This document shows positions 26,483-35,333 of a DNA stretch of 64,000 bases, piece by piece. The notes below the pieces were generated by a model. The model made no database searches. It was not told the DNA's origin and worked only from the letters and a program-made list of their open reading frames with translations. Position numbers and translations under genes: made by a program. The stretch is from positions 3,968,001-4,032,000 of the forward strand of contig NZ_FNLM01000034.1 in NCBI RefSeq assembly GCF_900105725.1, written 5' to 3'. Each line of letters starts with the position of its first letter. The first letter of the stretch is position 1. The stretch is from Gordonia westfalica. Lineage in GTDB: Bacteria > Actinomycetota > Actinomycetes > Mycobacteriales > Mycobacteriaceae.

Positions 26483-27481
26483 CTACGCTTCCGCCTCGAC
26501 CGCCTCCGCCTCACGCCCGTACCGCGTCGCCAGCCATGAGCAGATGATGAGCTGGATCTGATGGAAGATCATCAGCGGTAGGACGATGAGCCCGACGGTC
26601 GAGCCGGCGAAGAGCACGGTCGCCATCGGCAGTCCGGTGGCGAGGCTCTTCTTGGTGCCGCAGAACTGGATGGCGATGGTGTCGGCGCGATCGAAGCCGA
26701 GTTTCTTCGGCACCCATCCGGTGACCACCAGCATGATCAAGACGAGCAACAGCGAGATCACCGACACGGCGATCACCTGCGCGGCGTCGACCGACGACCA
26801 GATGCCGTCGACGACGCCCTCGCTGAAGGCGACGTAGACGACGAGGACGATGGTGCTGCGGTCGGCGAGCTTGGTGATCTTGGCGTGCCGGGCAAAGAAC
26901 GGCCCGACCCACGGCCGAGCCAGTTGACCGATGACGAATGGCACGAGGATCTGCGCCACGATCTTCAGGATCGACGACGCGTCGATGCTCGCGCCGCCGG
27001 TGTTGTGCATCAGCGCGACCACGAGCAGCGGGGTGAGGAACACGCCCAGGATGTTCGACGCCGAGGCGCTGACGATCGCACCGGCGATGTTGCCCCTGGC
27101 GATGGACGTGAACGCGATCGACGACTGAACCGTCGAGGGCACCAGGCACAGGAACAACAGCCCGGCGTAGAGATCGGCACCGATCAGCGGCTCGACGACC
27201 GGTTTGAGGGCGAGGCCGACAATCGGGAACGCCACGAAGGTGAACGTCAGGATCGTCAGGTGCAGGCGCCAGTGCTTGAGGCCCTCGAGTGCCTCACGCG
27301 GATGCAGCCGCGTGCCGTAGAGGAAGAACAGGGCGCCGATCGCGACGATGACGACCCACTCGAACACATCCCCGGCCGCCCCGCGGACGGGCAGGAAAGC
27401 GGCGACGACCACCGCGGCCACGATCGCGAGGATGAATCCGTCGATCGGTGAGCGGTCGAGGAGGTTCTTGAGCGCGCGCAT
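26483..27481 (-). CDS. bile acid:sodium symporter family (SBF-like) transporter
   Basis: 332 aa with about ten hydrophobic segments covering nearly the whole protein (FILAIVAAVVVAAFLPVRG, WVVIVAIGALFFLYGTRL and so on). LFLCLVPSTVQSSIAFTSIARGN and the ASASNILGVFLTPLLV segment are typical of the YfeH/SBF-like branch, which moves organic anions with sodium. The physiological substrate is unknown. It is downstream of and on the same strand as the SdpI-like gene (27-bp gap), so the two form a probable operon divergent from leuS. Confidence 0.85.
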   Translation of the reverse strand: MRALKNLLDRSPIDGFILAIVAAVVVAAFLPVRGAAGDVFEWVVIVAIGALFFLYGTRLHPREALEGLKHWRLHLTILTFTFVAFPIVGLALKPVVEPLIGADLYAGLLFLCLVPSTVQSSIAFTSIARGNIAGAIVSASASNILGVFLTPLLVVALMHNTGGASIDASSILKIVAQILVPFVIGQLARPWVGPFFARHAKITKLADRSTIVLVVYVAFSEGVVDGIWSSVDAAQVIAVSVISLLLVLIMLVVTGWVPKKLGFDRADTIAIQFCGTKKSLATGLPMATVLFAGSTVGLIVLPLMIFHQIQLIICSWLATRYGREAEAVEAEA

Positions 27482-27508
27482 ACGTCAGAGCTGCCGGAGC
27501 AGACCCGG

Positions 27509-28039
27509 TCAGGCCTGGGCGGAGTCGCTTGCGCAGACGCCGCGCAGCGAGCACGCACCGCAGCTGCTGGTGCCGCAGTCGGCGGCGGGATCGGATGATC
27601 CGCTGTTCTCCCCCGCCGGCGCGGTGTGGCCGTGGCCTTCGTCGCGACCCGAGCAGCAGGAGCAACCCGCGTCCTCGGCCTCGGCCGGCACGGTGGCGGC
27701 GGCGCGGACGCCGATGGCGCTGACCAGCCCGATGATGACCAGGGCGGCGACCAGGGCGACGACGCCGAACAGGATGGACCAGTCGCCGTCGACGGCGAGG
27801 GTGGCCACAGCGCCGAGGACGAGGATCAGGCTTGCGCCGAGAGTTCCGGGTCCGGCGACGCGGTTGGCGACGCGGAAGGCCTCGTCGGAGCGCATGGTCT
27901 CGTCGGTACGGACACCGAGACGTCGATTGCGCGGGAGTGAGCCGCGGAGCCCGCGGACCCCGACCGTGGCCCAGAGCCCGGCCAGCGCGAAGAGCAGCAC
28001 GGCAACGGCGACGGACAGGGCATTCACGACCCACAGCAT
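27509..28039 (-). CDS. SdpI-like membrane protein with cysteine-rich tail
   Basis: 176 aa. An N-terminal membrane helix (VVNALSVAVAVLLFALAGLW), then a cytoplasmic-looking stretch RGLRGSLPRNRRLGVRTDETMRSDEAFR in SdpI/YhfL style, then two further helices. The last 50 residues are hydrophilic with seven cysteines, including CSCC, a His-rich GHGH, and CxxxxCxxC spacing, which looks like a metal-binding tail. The ATG at 28039 is chosen because GGGGAG lies 7 nt upstream; an upstream ATG at 28093 has no ribosome site. It is divergent from leuS. Confidence 0.75.
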   Translation of the reverse strand: MLWVVNALSVAVAVLLFALAGLWATVGVRGLRGSLPRNRRLGVRTDETMRSDEAFRVANRVAGPGTLGASLILVLGAVATLAVDGDWSILFGVVALVAALVIIGLVSAIGVRAAATVPAEAEDAGCSCCSGRDEGHGHTAPAGENSGSSDPAADCGTSSCGACSLRGVCASDSAQA

Positions 28040-28156
28040 ACGACCGCTCCCCGGTGCGACCGAATCGAGCATCGTCGGTGAGCGGTACGTCATAGCCGGA
28101 CGTCGCCGAGCTGACCGGATTTCAGGCCGCTCGGGGACAGGATTTACCCTGGTCGG

Positions 28157-31042
28157 GTGACTTCAGTCGACACCACCAGCACCAACGGCGCCTCCGGGGC
28201 CACCGCTCATCGGTACACCGCCGAGGTTGCGGGTGAGCTCGAGCAGCGCTGGCAGCAGACCTGGTCCGACGAGCATGCCTACGAGGCACCCAACCCCGTC
28301 GGTCCGCTGGCCGGTGACCTGAGCCCCTTCGGTGGCGGCTCCGCCGATGCCCCCGACAAGCTCTTCGTCCAGGACATGTTCCCCTACCCCTCGGGCGCGG
28401 GTCTGCACGTCGGCCACCCGCTGGGCTTCATCGCCAGCGACGTCTTCGCGCGCTATCAGCGGATGACGGGCAAGAACGTCCTGCACACGATGGGCTTCGA
28501 CTCCTTCGGTCTGCCGGCCGAGCAGTACGCGGTCCAGACCGGCACCCACCCGCGGACGACGACCGAGCAGAACATCGAGCGCTACCTCGGCCAGATCCGG
28601 CGCCTCGGCCTCGGCCACGACGAGCGTCGACGCGTCGCCACCACCGACGTCGACTTCTACCGCTGGACGCAGTGGATCTTCCTGCAGATCTACAACGCCT
28701 GGTTCGACGCCGATCAGGGCAAGGCCCGACGCATCTCCGAGCTGGTCGACGAGTTCGTCTCGGGCGCACGCGAACTCACCGGCGAGCACGCCGGTAAGTC
28801 CTGGGCCGACCTCTCCCCCGCGGAGCGCACCGCGGTGATCGACGACCACCGCCTCGTATACCTCTCTGACTCGCTGGTCAACTGGTGTCCCGGTCTCGGC
28901 ACGGTGCTGGCCAACGAGGAGGTCACCGCCGACGGCCGCAGCGATCGCGGGAACTTCCCGGTCTTCCGGAAGCACCTACGCCAGTGGATGATGCGGATCA
29001 CCGCCTACTCCGACCGCCTGCTCGACGACCTTGACCTGCTGGACTGGCCGGAGAAGGTCAAGACCATGCAGCGCAACTGGATCGGCCGTTCGCGCGGTGC
29101 CCAGGTCGAGTTCAGCGCACCCGGCGTCGGAGACATCGAGGTCTTCACCACCCGTCCCGACACCCTCTTCGGCGCCACCTACATGGTGCTGTCACCCGAG
29201 CACCCGCTGGTCGATGCGCTGACCGCCGACGCCTGGCCGGAGGGCACCGATGAGCGGTGGACCGGCGGCGCGGGCGATCCCGCGTCGGCGATCGCCGCTT
29301 ATCGTGCGTCGATCGCGGCGAAGTCGGATCTCGAGCGCCAGGAGAACAAGGAGAAGACCGGCGTCTTCACCGGCTCCTTCGCGATCAATCCCGTGAACGG
29401 ACACCAGGTTCCGGTCTTCATCGCCGACTACGTCCTCATGGGTTACGGCACCGGCGCCATCATGGCCGTCCCCGCACACGACGGCCGCGACCACGAGTTC
29501 GCGACCGTGTTCGGCCTGCCGATCATCGAGGTCATCGGCTCCGACACCGACGTGCAGGTCGAGGCGTATGTGGGCGACGGCCCGCTGGTCAACTCCGACT
29601 TCCTGAACGGCAAGAACGTCGAGGACGCCAAGGCGGCCATCGTCGAGCGTCTCGAGGCCGACGGGGTCGGCACCGGCAAGATCCAGTACAAGCTGCGCGA
29701 CTGGCTGTTCGCCCGCCAGCGGTACTGGGGCGAGCCGTTCCCGATCGTCTACGACGCCGACGGTCAGCCGCACGCTCTGCCGGAATCGATGCTGCCGGTG
29801 GAACTCCCGGAGGTCGAGGACTACGCCCCGGTCTCCTTCGATCCTGACGACGCCGACAGCGAGCCGTCGCCGCCGCTCGCCAAGGCCGCCGACTGGATGA
29901 CCGTCGAACTCGATCTCGGTGATGGTCCGAAGACCTACACCCGCGACGCCAACGTCATGCCGCAGTGGGCGGGCAGCTCGTGGTACCAGCTGCGCTACAT
30001 CGATCCCACAAATCAGGAAACGCTGTGCGCCAAGGACAACGAGGCCTATTGGATGGGCCCGCGTCCGGAACTCCACGGCCCGAACGATCCTGGTGGCCTC
30101 GACCTCTACATCGGTGGCGTCGAGCACGCGGTGCTGCACCTGCTGTACTCGCGGTTCTGGCACAAGGTCCTGTTCGACCTCGGCTACGTCACGAGCCGTG
30201 AGCCGTACCGAAAGCTGTTCAACCAGGGCATGATCCAGGCGTACGCCTACACCGACTCGCGCGGCATCTACGTGCCGGCCGAGGAGGTCACCGAGGAGAA
30301 CGGCAAGTTCTTCTATAACGGTGAAGAGGTGAACCAGGAGTACGGCAAGATGGGCAAGTCGCTGAAGAACTCGGTGACGCCCGACGACATCTGCCGTGAC
30401 TACGGTGCCGACACCCTGCGCGTCTACGAGATGTTCATGGGCCCGCTCGACCAGTCGCGGCCCTGGGCGACCAAGGATGTCGTCGGCTCGCAGCGGTTCC
30501 TGCAGCGCATTTGGCGCCTCGTCGTCGACGAGGAGTCCGGCGCGTCCCGCGTTGCCGACGCCGAGTCCGACGACGACACGAAGCGCGTGCTGCACAAGAC
30601 GATCGCCGGCGTCCGCGAGGACTACGACGCGCTGCGCAACAACACCGCCGTCGCCAAGCTGACCGTGTTGACCAACCACCTCACGAAGAACTTCGAGAAG
30701 ACCGGTGCCCCACGGGATGCCGTCGAAGCTCTGGTGATCATGCTCGCGCCGCTGGCACCGCACATCGCCGAGGAACTGTGGCACCGTCTGGGCCACGACA
30801 CCCTCGTCGTCCGCGCGCCGTTCCCGGTCGCCGATGAGTCGTGGCTGGTCGAGGACACCATCGAGATCCCGGTCCAGGTCAAGGGCAAGGTCCGCAGCCG
30901 CATCACCGTCGCCGCCGATGCCGATGAGGACACCCTGCGCTCCACCGCCCTCGCCGACGAGAAGGTCGCCGCTCTCCTCGACGGTGCCGAGCCGCGCAAG
31001 GTGATCGTGGTGCCCGGCCGGATGGTCAACGTCGTCCCCTGA
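28157..31042 (+). CDS. leuS: leucyl-tRNA synthetase
   Basis: 961-aa class I aminoacyl-tRNA synthetase charging tRNA-Leu, full length for the family. The HIGH-type signature [15 protein letters not shown] is near residue 77, the CP1 editing domain follows ([15 protein letters not shown]), and the KMSKS-type loop is KMGKSLKN near residue 731. The Cterminal anticodon-binding and leucine-specific domains end at [14 protein letters not shown] start with no clear ribosome site but TTTACCCT about 10 nt upstream suggests a leaderless transcript. The stop TGA is also the first TGA of a tandem intergenic repeat. Confidence 0.97.
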   Translation: MTSVDTTSTNGASGATAHRYTAEVAGELEQRWQQTWSDEHAYEAPNPVGPLAGDLSPFGGGSADAPDKLFVQDMFPYPSGAGLHVGHPLGFIASDVFARYQRMTGKNVLHTMGFDSFGLPAEQYAVQTGTHPRTTTEQNIERYLGQIRRLGLGHDERRRVATTDVDFYRWTQWIFLQIYNAWFDADQGKARRISELVDEFVSGARELTGEHAGKSWADLSPAERTAVIDDHRLVYLSDSLVNWCPGLGTVLANEEVTADGRSDRGNFPVFRKHLRQWMMRITAYSDRLLDDLDLLDWPEKVKTMQRNWIGRSRGAQVEFSAPGVGDIEVFTTRPDTLFGATYMVLSPEHPLVDALTADAWPEGTDERWTGGAGDPASAIAAYRASIAAKSDLERQENKEKTGVFTGSFAINPVNGHQVPVFIADYVLMGYGTGAIMAVPAHDGRDHEFATVFGLPIIEVIGSDTDVQVEAYVGDGPLVNSDFLNGKNVEDAKAAIVERLEADGVGTGKIQYKLRDWLFARQRYWGEPFPIVYDADGQPHALPESMLPVELPEVEDYAPVSFDPDDADSEPSPPLAKAADWMTVELDLGDGPKTYTRDANVMPQWAGSSWYQLRYIDPTNQETLCAKDNEAYWMGPRPELHGPNDPGGLDLYIGGVEHAVLHLLYSRFWHKVLFDLGYVTSREPYRKLFNQGMIQAYAYTDSRGIYVPAEEVTEENGKFFYNGEEVNQEYGKMGKSLKNSVTPDDICRDYGADTLRVYEMFMGPLDQSRPWATKDVVGSQRFLQRIWRLVVDEESGASRVADAESDDDTKRVLHKTIAGVREDYDALRNNTAVAKLTVLTNHLTKNFEKTGAPRDAVEALVIMLAPLAPHIAEELWHRLGHDTLVVRAPFPVADESWLVEDTIEIPVQVKGKVRSRITVAADADEDTLRSTALADEKVAALLDGAEPRKVIVVPGRMVNVVP

Positions 31043-31240
31043 GGTGCGAGGAGCGCCAGCGACGGTCCGTTTTGCTCCCTGAGGTGCGAGGAGCGTCAGC
31101 GACGGCCCGCTTGCTCCCTGAGGTGCGAGGAGCGCCAGCGACGGCCCGCTTGCTCCCTGAGGTGCGAGGAGCGTTAGCGACGGCCCGCTTGCTCCCTGAG
31201 GTGCGAGGAGCGTTAGCGACGAGCCACGAAGGGCCCGCGA
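31038..31240 (+). repeat. tandem array of five 39-40-bp intergenic repeats after leuS
   Basis: Five contiguous units, each TGAGGTGCGAGGAGCG, then an AGCGACG core, then GCTCCC, start at 31040, 31080, 31119, 31158 and 31197. The last unit ends with the GACGAGCCACGAAGGG form seen in single copies. The leuS stop codon is the first TGA of unit one. Units differ at a few bases (GCC, GTC or GTT before AGCG). There are no unrelated spacers, so it is not a CRISPR array. It fills most of the 228-bp gap between leuS and the alkylsulfatase; no promoter or clear terminator was seen otherwise. Confidence 0.9.
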
Positions 31241-31270
31241 CCGAACAGTGTTGCCGCCCAACTGCTTCGA

Positions 31271-33070
31271 TCACGGTGTGACGATCGGGAATCCCGGGTC
31301 GGGGTTGTCGATCAGCCCGATCACGGTTGCGATCACCGACGTGTCGCCGTCGAGAACGGCACCGTCGGGCGCCGCGCCGGTGAGAAGTCCGAGTAGATCG
31401 CGTTTGGTGAGTGTCACGACGAGATCGGCGGAATCCTGCCGCCGCGTGGGGAAGTGGATCAGGACGCCGTTCGACAGTTCCATCCGGTAGGTCTCGTCCA
31501 GATCGGTGATATGCCAACGGATCGAGGCCGAGAGGTCCCAGGCCCGCGGACCGTCGATGCGGATGGCGAGACTGTCGAAGAGTTGGGTGACGGTGAGCGC
31601 CGACGCCACTCCGGCGGCGTTGATCGGGGCGGCGTGGACCCGCCCGCCGAGTTCGTCGGCGCCGACGAGGAAGTTGTTGCGCCAGGTGGCGCATTCGGCG
31701 CCGTAACCCAGCGTTGTGAAGACCTGTGCGAGTAGCTCTTTCGCACCGGCATGGTCCGGATCGGCGAACACCGCATGACCGGCCAGTTCCGCGGCGAATC
31801 GGAGATCCCCGTCGTCGGCGAACTCTCGCGCTTTGGCGACCGTGGCCTCGATACCGCCGAGTGCCTGTACGTACCGAGCGGCGGCCGCTTCCGGTGGATG
31901 CTGCCACAGATGCGCCGGGTTGCCGTCGTACCAGCCGAGATAGCGCTGATAGATGGCCTTGACGTTGTGGCTGACCGAGCCGTAGTAACCGCGGGCGTGC
32001 CAGGCCGCGTCGAGCACCGGTGGCATCGGGAAGTCCTCGGCGATCTCGCTGCCGAGGTAGCCCTGGTTGAGTCGACGCAGCGTCTGATCGTGCAGGTAGG
32101 CGTACAGGTCGCGCTGCTGGGTCAGATAGACGAGGATCTCCTCGGTTCCCCACGTCGGCCAATGATGCGACGCGAAAGCGACATCGGAGTCGTAGGCGAA
32201 CATCTCGATGGCCTCGCTGAGGTACCGGGACCAGATCCGGGCGTCGCGAACCTGTGCACCGCGGAGGGTCAGGAGGTTGTGAAGGTTGTGAGTTGCGTTC
32301 TCCGCCAGGCACAGTGCTCGATGGTCGGGGAACCAGAAGTTCATCTCCGACGGCGCTTCCGTCCCCGGCGTGACCTGGAAGACCATCCGGACACCGTCGA
32401 AGGTCTCCTCCTGCCCGGTGTGGGTCATGTCGAGCGTCGGCGCGATCAGACCCACCGTGCCGGTGGATGTACTGGGGCCGAGGCCGGCGCCGAGGGTTCC
32501 GGTCGCACCGACCGGCAGGACGATCCCCGTGTGGTACATGCTGCGCCGCAGCATCGCGGTGCCGGCGTAGACGTTCTCGGAGACGGCATGTTGGAGAAAG
32601 TGTTCGGGCGCGACGATCGGCACCGTCGTGTCGGCGTCGACGACGCCGAGCCCACCGCCGAAGTGGTCGACGTGGGAGTGGGTGTAGATGACCGCGCTCA
32701 CCGGACGGTCACCACGATGCTCGCGATAGAGGGCGAGGGCGGCCGCCGCACACTCCGACGAGACCAGCGGATCGATGACCACCACACCGGTGTCGCCCTC
32801 GACCAGCGTCATGTTCGACAGGTCGTACCCGCGGATCTGGTAGATGCCGTCGGTCACCTCGAACAAACCATGCACGGACGTCAGCTGCGCCTGACGCCAG
32901 AGACTGGGGTTCACGGTGTCGGGACAGTCACCGGCGGTCGCCTCGGCGAAACCAGCGGCGTCGTAGACGACCCGGCCGTCCCCACCGTGAATGACAGCCG
33001 GTTCGAGTACCCCGATCAGACCGCGGTTGGCATTGTCGAAGTCTGTTCGGTCGGAGAAATCGGAAGACAT
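31271..33070 (-). CDS. linear alkylsulfatase, metallo-beta-lactamase fold
   Basis: 599 aa. The zinc-binding THSHVDHFGG is near residues 127-136, with later ligands in CLAENATHNLHNLL and ASHHWPTWGTE, a layout typical of SdsA1/BDS1-type alkylsulfatases. The middle dimerisation helices (SHNVKAIYQRYLGWYDGNPA) and a C-terminal SCP2-like lipid-binding domain complete the family plan. It hydrolyses sulfate esters such as dodecyl sulfate with C-O cleavage in known members. No signal peptide is seen. It converges towards leuS, with the repeat array between. Confidence 0.9.
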   Translation of the reverse strand: MSSDFSDRTDFDNANRGLIGVLEPAVIHGGDGRVVYDAAGFAEATAGDCPDTVNPSLWRQAQLTSVHGLFEVTDGIYQIRGYDLSNMTLVEGDTGVVVIDPLVSSECAAAALALYREHRGDRPVSAVIYTHSHVDHFGGGLGVVDADTTVPIVAPEHFLQHAVSENVYAGTAMLRRSMYHTGIVLPVGATGTLGAGLGPSTSTGTVGLIAPTLDMTHTGQEETFDGVRMVFQVTPGTEAPSEMNFWFPDHRALCLAENATHNLHNLLTLRGAQVRDARIWSRYLSEAIEMFAYDSDVAFASHHWPTWGTEEILVYLTQQRDLYAYLHDQTLRRLNQGYLGSEIAEDFPMPPVLDAAWHARGYYGSVSHNVKAIYQRYLGWYDGNPAHLWQHPPEAAAARYVQALGGIEATVAKAREFADDGDLRFAAELAGHAVFADPDHAGAKELLAQVFTTLGYGAECATWRNNFLVGADELGGRVHAAPINAAGVASALTVTQLFDSLAIRIDGPRAWDLSASIRWHITDLDETYRMELSNGVLIHFPTRRQDSADLVVTLTKRDLLGLLTGAAPDGAVLDGDTSVIATVIGLIDNPDPGFPIVTP

Positions 33071-33206
33071 CGGAACTCCCCCACCGGCAGACGCTTCGGT
33101 CTGCGTGGCTCAGATCGATGTTCGGTTCCCGACACCTTCACGTTGGATACGCAGTCAGGAGTATCGCGCACCGGGCGTCCTGACCGTCGGTGTTTGAGGC
33201 GGGCGA

Positions 33207-33623
33207 CTACGCCTTGCGACGCAGCCACCATCTCTTGACGTAGACGCTCCCGACTCCGACGCCGGTGGCGATCAACCCGAGAACGACGATGACCCGGTTG
33301 TTCTGTGCATCCCGGGCGCGTTGCTCGTCGCGGGACCGGCCGGCCCACTCCGGTATCGACGCGATGTCGGCGTACAACTCGGTGAACTGCGGGGACAACT
33401 CGACGCCCCTGGGCGCTGTCGGTAGAGCCGCCAGCTGCTCGGGCGTCAGAAGCGACTCCCCGTCGTCGTTGGCGTGCTGGACACACCGGTCGTCCGCGGA
33501 CATCGGCTCGCCGCCACAGGTGACCTCCGCACCGAGCAGCCCGTACAGACCGAAGAGGACGAAGAACAGGCCGAACGGGACCAGGATGACCGTCCGCGGC
33601 CACTCGTCGAGCTTCCGCCTCAC
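33207..33623 (-). CDS. hypothetical membrane protein
   Basis: 138 aa with two membrane helices: near the N-terminus (VILVPFGLFFVLFGLYGLLG) and near the C-terminus (VIVVLGLIATGVGVGSVYV), so the middle 60 residues face one side, probably outside. That loop holds two cysteines (VTCGGEP and DDRCVQ) that could pair. The ATG overlaps the stop of the TfoX-like gene (33620-33623), indicating co-translation. I recognise no family. The 136 bp downstream to the alkylsulfatase start shows nothing definite. Confidence 0.7.
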   Translation of the reverse strand: MRRKLDEWPRTVILVPFGLFFVLFGLYGLLGAEVTCGGEPMSADDRCVQHANDDGESLLTPEQLAALPTAPRGVELSPQFTELYADIASIPEWAGRSRDEQRARDAQNNRVIVVLGLIATGVGVGSVYVKRWWLRRKA

Positions 33624-33952
33624 TTCGGCGGGAGTCTCCGGGCGTAGTCGGCGCCGATGGTGACCCAGCGGGTCAATTGCCGATCCGACGCGATCCCCTC
33701 TTCGAAGACGCGCAGCCAGCCGAGCGTCTCGCGCGCCGACATGTGCATGGGGGCGGTGTGCGGGTACTCGAGCAGGGTGTGGGTCTCCTCGGGCGGCACG
33801 CGCACCATGATCCCGCCCTTGCCGCTGACGGTCACGGCCATGTTGCCGTTGATCAGGAAGGCCAGGCCGCCGAACATGGGCACCTCGTCCACGCCCACTT
33901 CCGTCGCGAGAAGCGCGCGGATGCGGAAGGCGAGTTCCTCGTCGTAGGCCAC
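33620..33952 (-). CDS. TfoX N-terminal domain protein
   Basis: 110 aa, a single TfoX_N domain: AYDEELAFRIRALL, PMFGGLAFLINGNMAVTV, then GGIMVRVPPEE and WVTIGADYARRLPPK. The C-terminal TfoX domain of the proteobacterial competence regulator is missing, as is usual for the stand-alone actinobacterial versions, whose function is unknown. It overlaps the next gene by ATGA and is divergent from the acyl-CoA dehydrogenase gene with 72 bp between starts. Confidence 0.85.
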   Translation of the reverse strand: MAYDEELAFRIRALLATEVGVDEVPMFGGLAFLINGNMAVTVSGKGGIMVRVPPEETHTLLEYPHTAPMHMSARETLGWLRVFEEGIASDRQLTRWVTIGADYARRLPPK

Positions 33953-33989
33953 GGTTCCAGGCTATTCGGCGGGTGTGACGGCGAAGGAC

Positions 33990-34018
33990 TTGGCAACGAA
34001 CTTACCGAGCAGTAAGGT
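33990..34018 (+). promoter_or_regulatory. promoter with internal palindrome for the acyl-CoA dehydrogenase gene
   Basis: TTGGCA (33990-33995), a 17-bp spacer and TAAGGT (34013-34018) form a good sigma-A-type promoter whose expected start falls on the ATG at 34025, so the mRNA would be leaderless. An inverted repeat CTTAC-N6-GTAAG (34001-34016) lies across the spacer and -10, where a repressor would block transcription. Confidence 0.55.
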
Positions 34019-34024
34019 ATCGCC

Positions 34025-35215
34025 ATGGCGATCAACCTGGAGCTCCCGAAGAAGTTCGATTCGACGGTCGAGCGCACCCACCTCGCTGCCGAGCACATCT
34101 TCCGGCCGATCTCGCGCAAGTACGACAAAGCCGAGCACGAGTACCCCGTCGAACTCGACGACCTCGCGAAACTGGCGAAGCAGGGGCGCGGGTCGGAGAA
34201 GTCGGCCGACTCGTCGAGCGACGACGAGGGCCCGTCGGTGAACGGCGCGAACATGCGGGGTCTGATCTCGGCGCTCGAGATGAGCTGGGGCGACGTGGGC
34301 TTGCTGCTCTCCATCCCCGGTCAGGGCCTCGGCAACGCCGCCATCGCGGCGGTCGCCAACCCCGAACAGCTGGAGAAGTTCTCCGACGTCTGGGCGGCCA
34401 TGGCCATCACCGAACCCAGCTTCGGATCGGACTCCGCGGCTGTCTCGACGACGGCCACCCGCGACGGTGACGACTACCTCATCAACGGCGAGAAGATCTT
34501 CGTGACCGCGGGCTCGCGCGCCGATCACGTCGTCGTGTGGGCGACCATCGACAAGAGCGTCGGACGCGCGGCCATCAAGAGTTTCGTCGTCCCGATGACC
34601 ACCGAGGGCGTGAGCGTCGCCCGCCTCGAGCACAAGCTCGGCATCAAGGCCTCCGACACCGCCGTCATCCGCTTCGAGAACGCCCGGGTCCCCGCCGACA
34701 ACCTGCTCGGGTCGCCGGAGATCGACACCAAGAAGGCATTCGGCGGGGTCATGCAGACCTTCGACAACACCCGCCCGGTCGTCGCGGCGATGGCGATCGG
34801 CCTGGGCCGCGCCGCCCTGGAGGAACTCCGCCGGATGCTCGAAGAGGCCGGTCACGAGATCGACTATGACCGTACGGCCGCGTCTCAGCATGCGACGGTG
34901 GCCGAGTTCATCCGCCTCGAATCCGACTGGGAGGCTTCGTGGTTGCACACGCTGCGGGCCGCCTGGATGGCGGACAACAAGCAGCCGAACTCCACCGAGG
35001 CCTCGATGTCGAAGGCCAAGGCGGGCCGTGCGGTCACCGAGATCACCAACAAAGCGGTGGAAATCGGTGCGACAGCGGGCTTCTCGGAGACCTCTCTGCT
35101 GGAGAAGTGGGCCCGCGACTCCAAGATCCTCGACATCTTCGAGGGCACTCAGCAGATTCAGCAGCTGATCATCGCGCGCCGCGTCCTCGGGAAGTCCAGC
35201 GCCGACCTGAAGTGA
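34025..35215 (+). CDS. acyl-CoA dehydrogenase
   Basis: 396-aa FAD enzyme of the acyl-CoA dehydrogenase superfamily, normal length. The central signature AITEPSFGSDSAAVSTTATR and INGEKIFVTAGSRADH bind FAD and substrate. The C-terminal LDIFEGTQQIQQLIIARRVLG has the Glu (FEGT) that is catalytic base in many short/medium-chain members. The N-terminus MAINLELPKKF resembles mycobacterial FadE proteins used in fatty-acid degradation. Chain-length preference is not visible. It appears to be transcribed alone from a leaderless promoter. Confidence 0.93.
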   Translation: MAINLELPKKFDSTVERTHLAAEHIFRPISRKYDKAEHEYPVELDDLAKLAKQGRGSEKSADSSSDDEGPSVNGANMRGLISALEMSWGDVGLLLSIPGQGLGNAAIAAVANPEQLEKFSDVWAAMAITEPSFGSDSAAVSTTATRDGDDYLINGEKIFVTAGSRADHVVVWATIDKSVGRAAIKSFVVPMTTEGVSVARLEHKLGIKASDTAVIRFENARVPADNLLGSPEIDTKKAFGGVMQTFDNTRPVVAAMAIGLGRAALEELRRMLEEAGHEIDYDRTAASQHATVAEFIRLESDWEASWLHTLRAAWMADNKQPNSTEASMSKAKAGRAVTEITNKAVEIGATAGFSETSLLEKWARDSKILDIFEGTQQIQQLIIARRVLGKSSADLK

Positions 35216-35333
35216 GGCGCACCTGGGTCTCCATCCGGGAACGCTGAAACCGGCATACGCGGTCCCTCCCCCGTGTGACGATGGAGCCGGGCCGGAGACC
35301 CGGTTCCGGACGCCCGCCATTGGAGGTCGTGGC

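Noticed and set aside
31038..31240. Possible CRISPR array (regular repeats)
   Set aside because: The units are contiguous with no unrelated spacers, and the same sequence occurs singly and in arrays elsewhere in the window. No cas genes are present.
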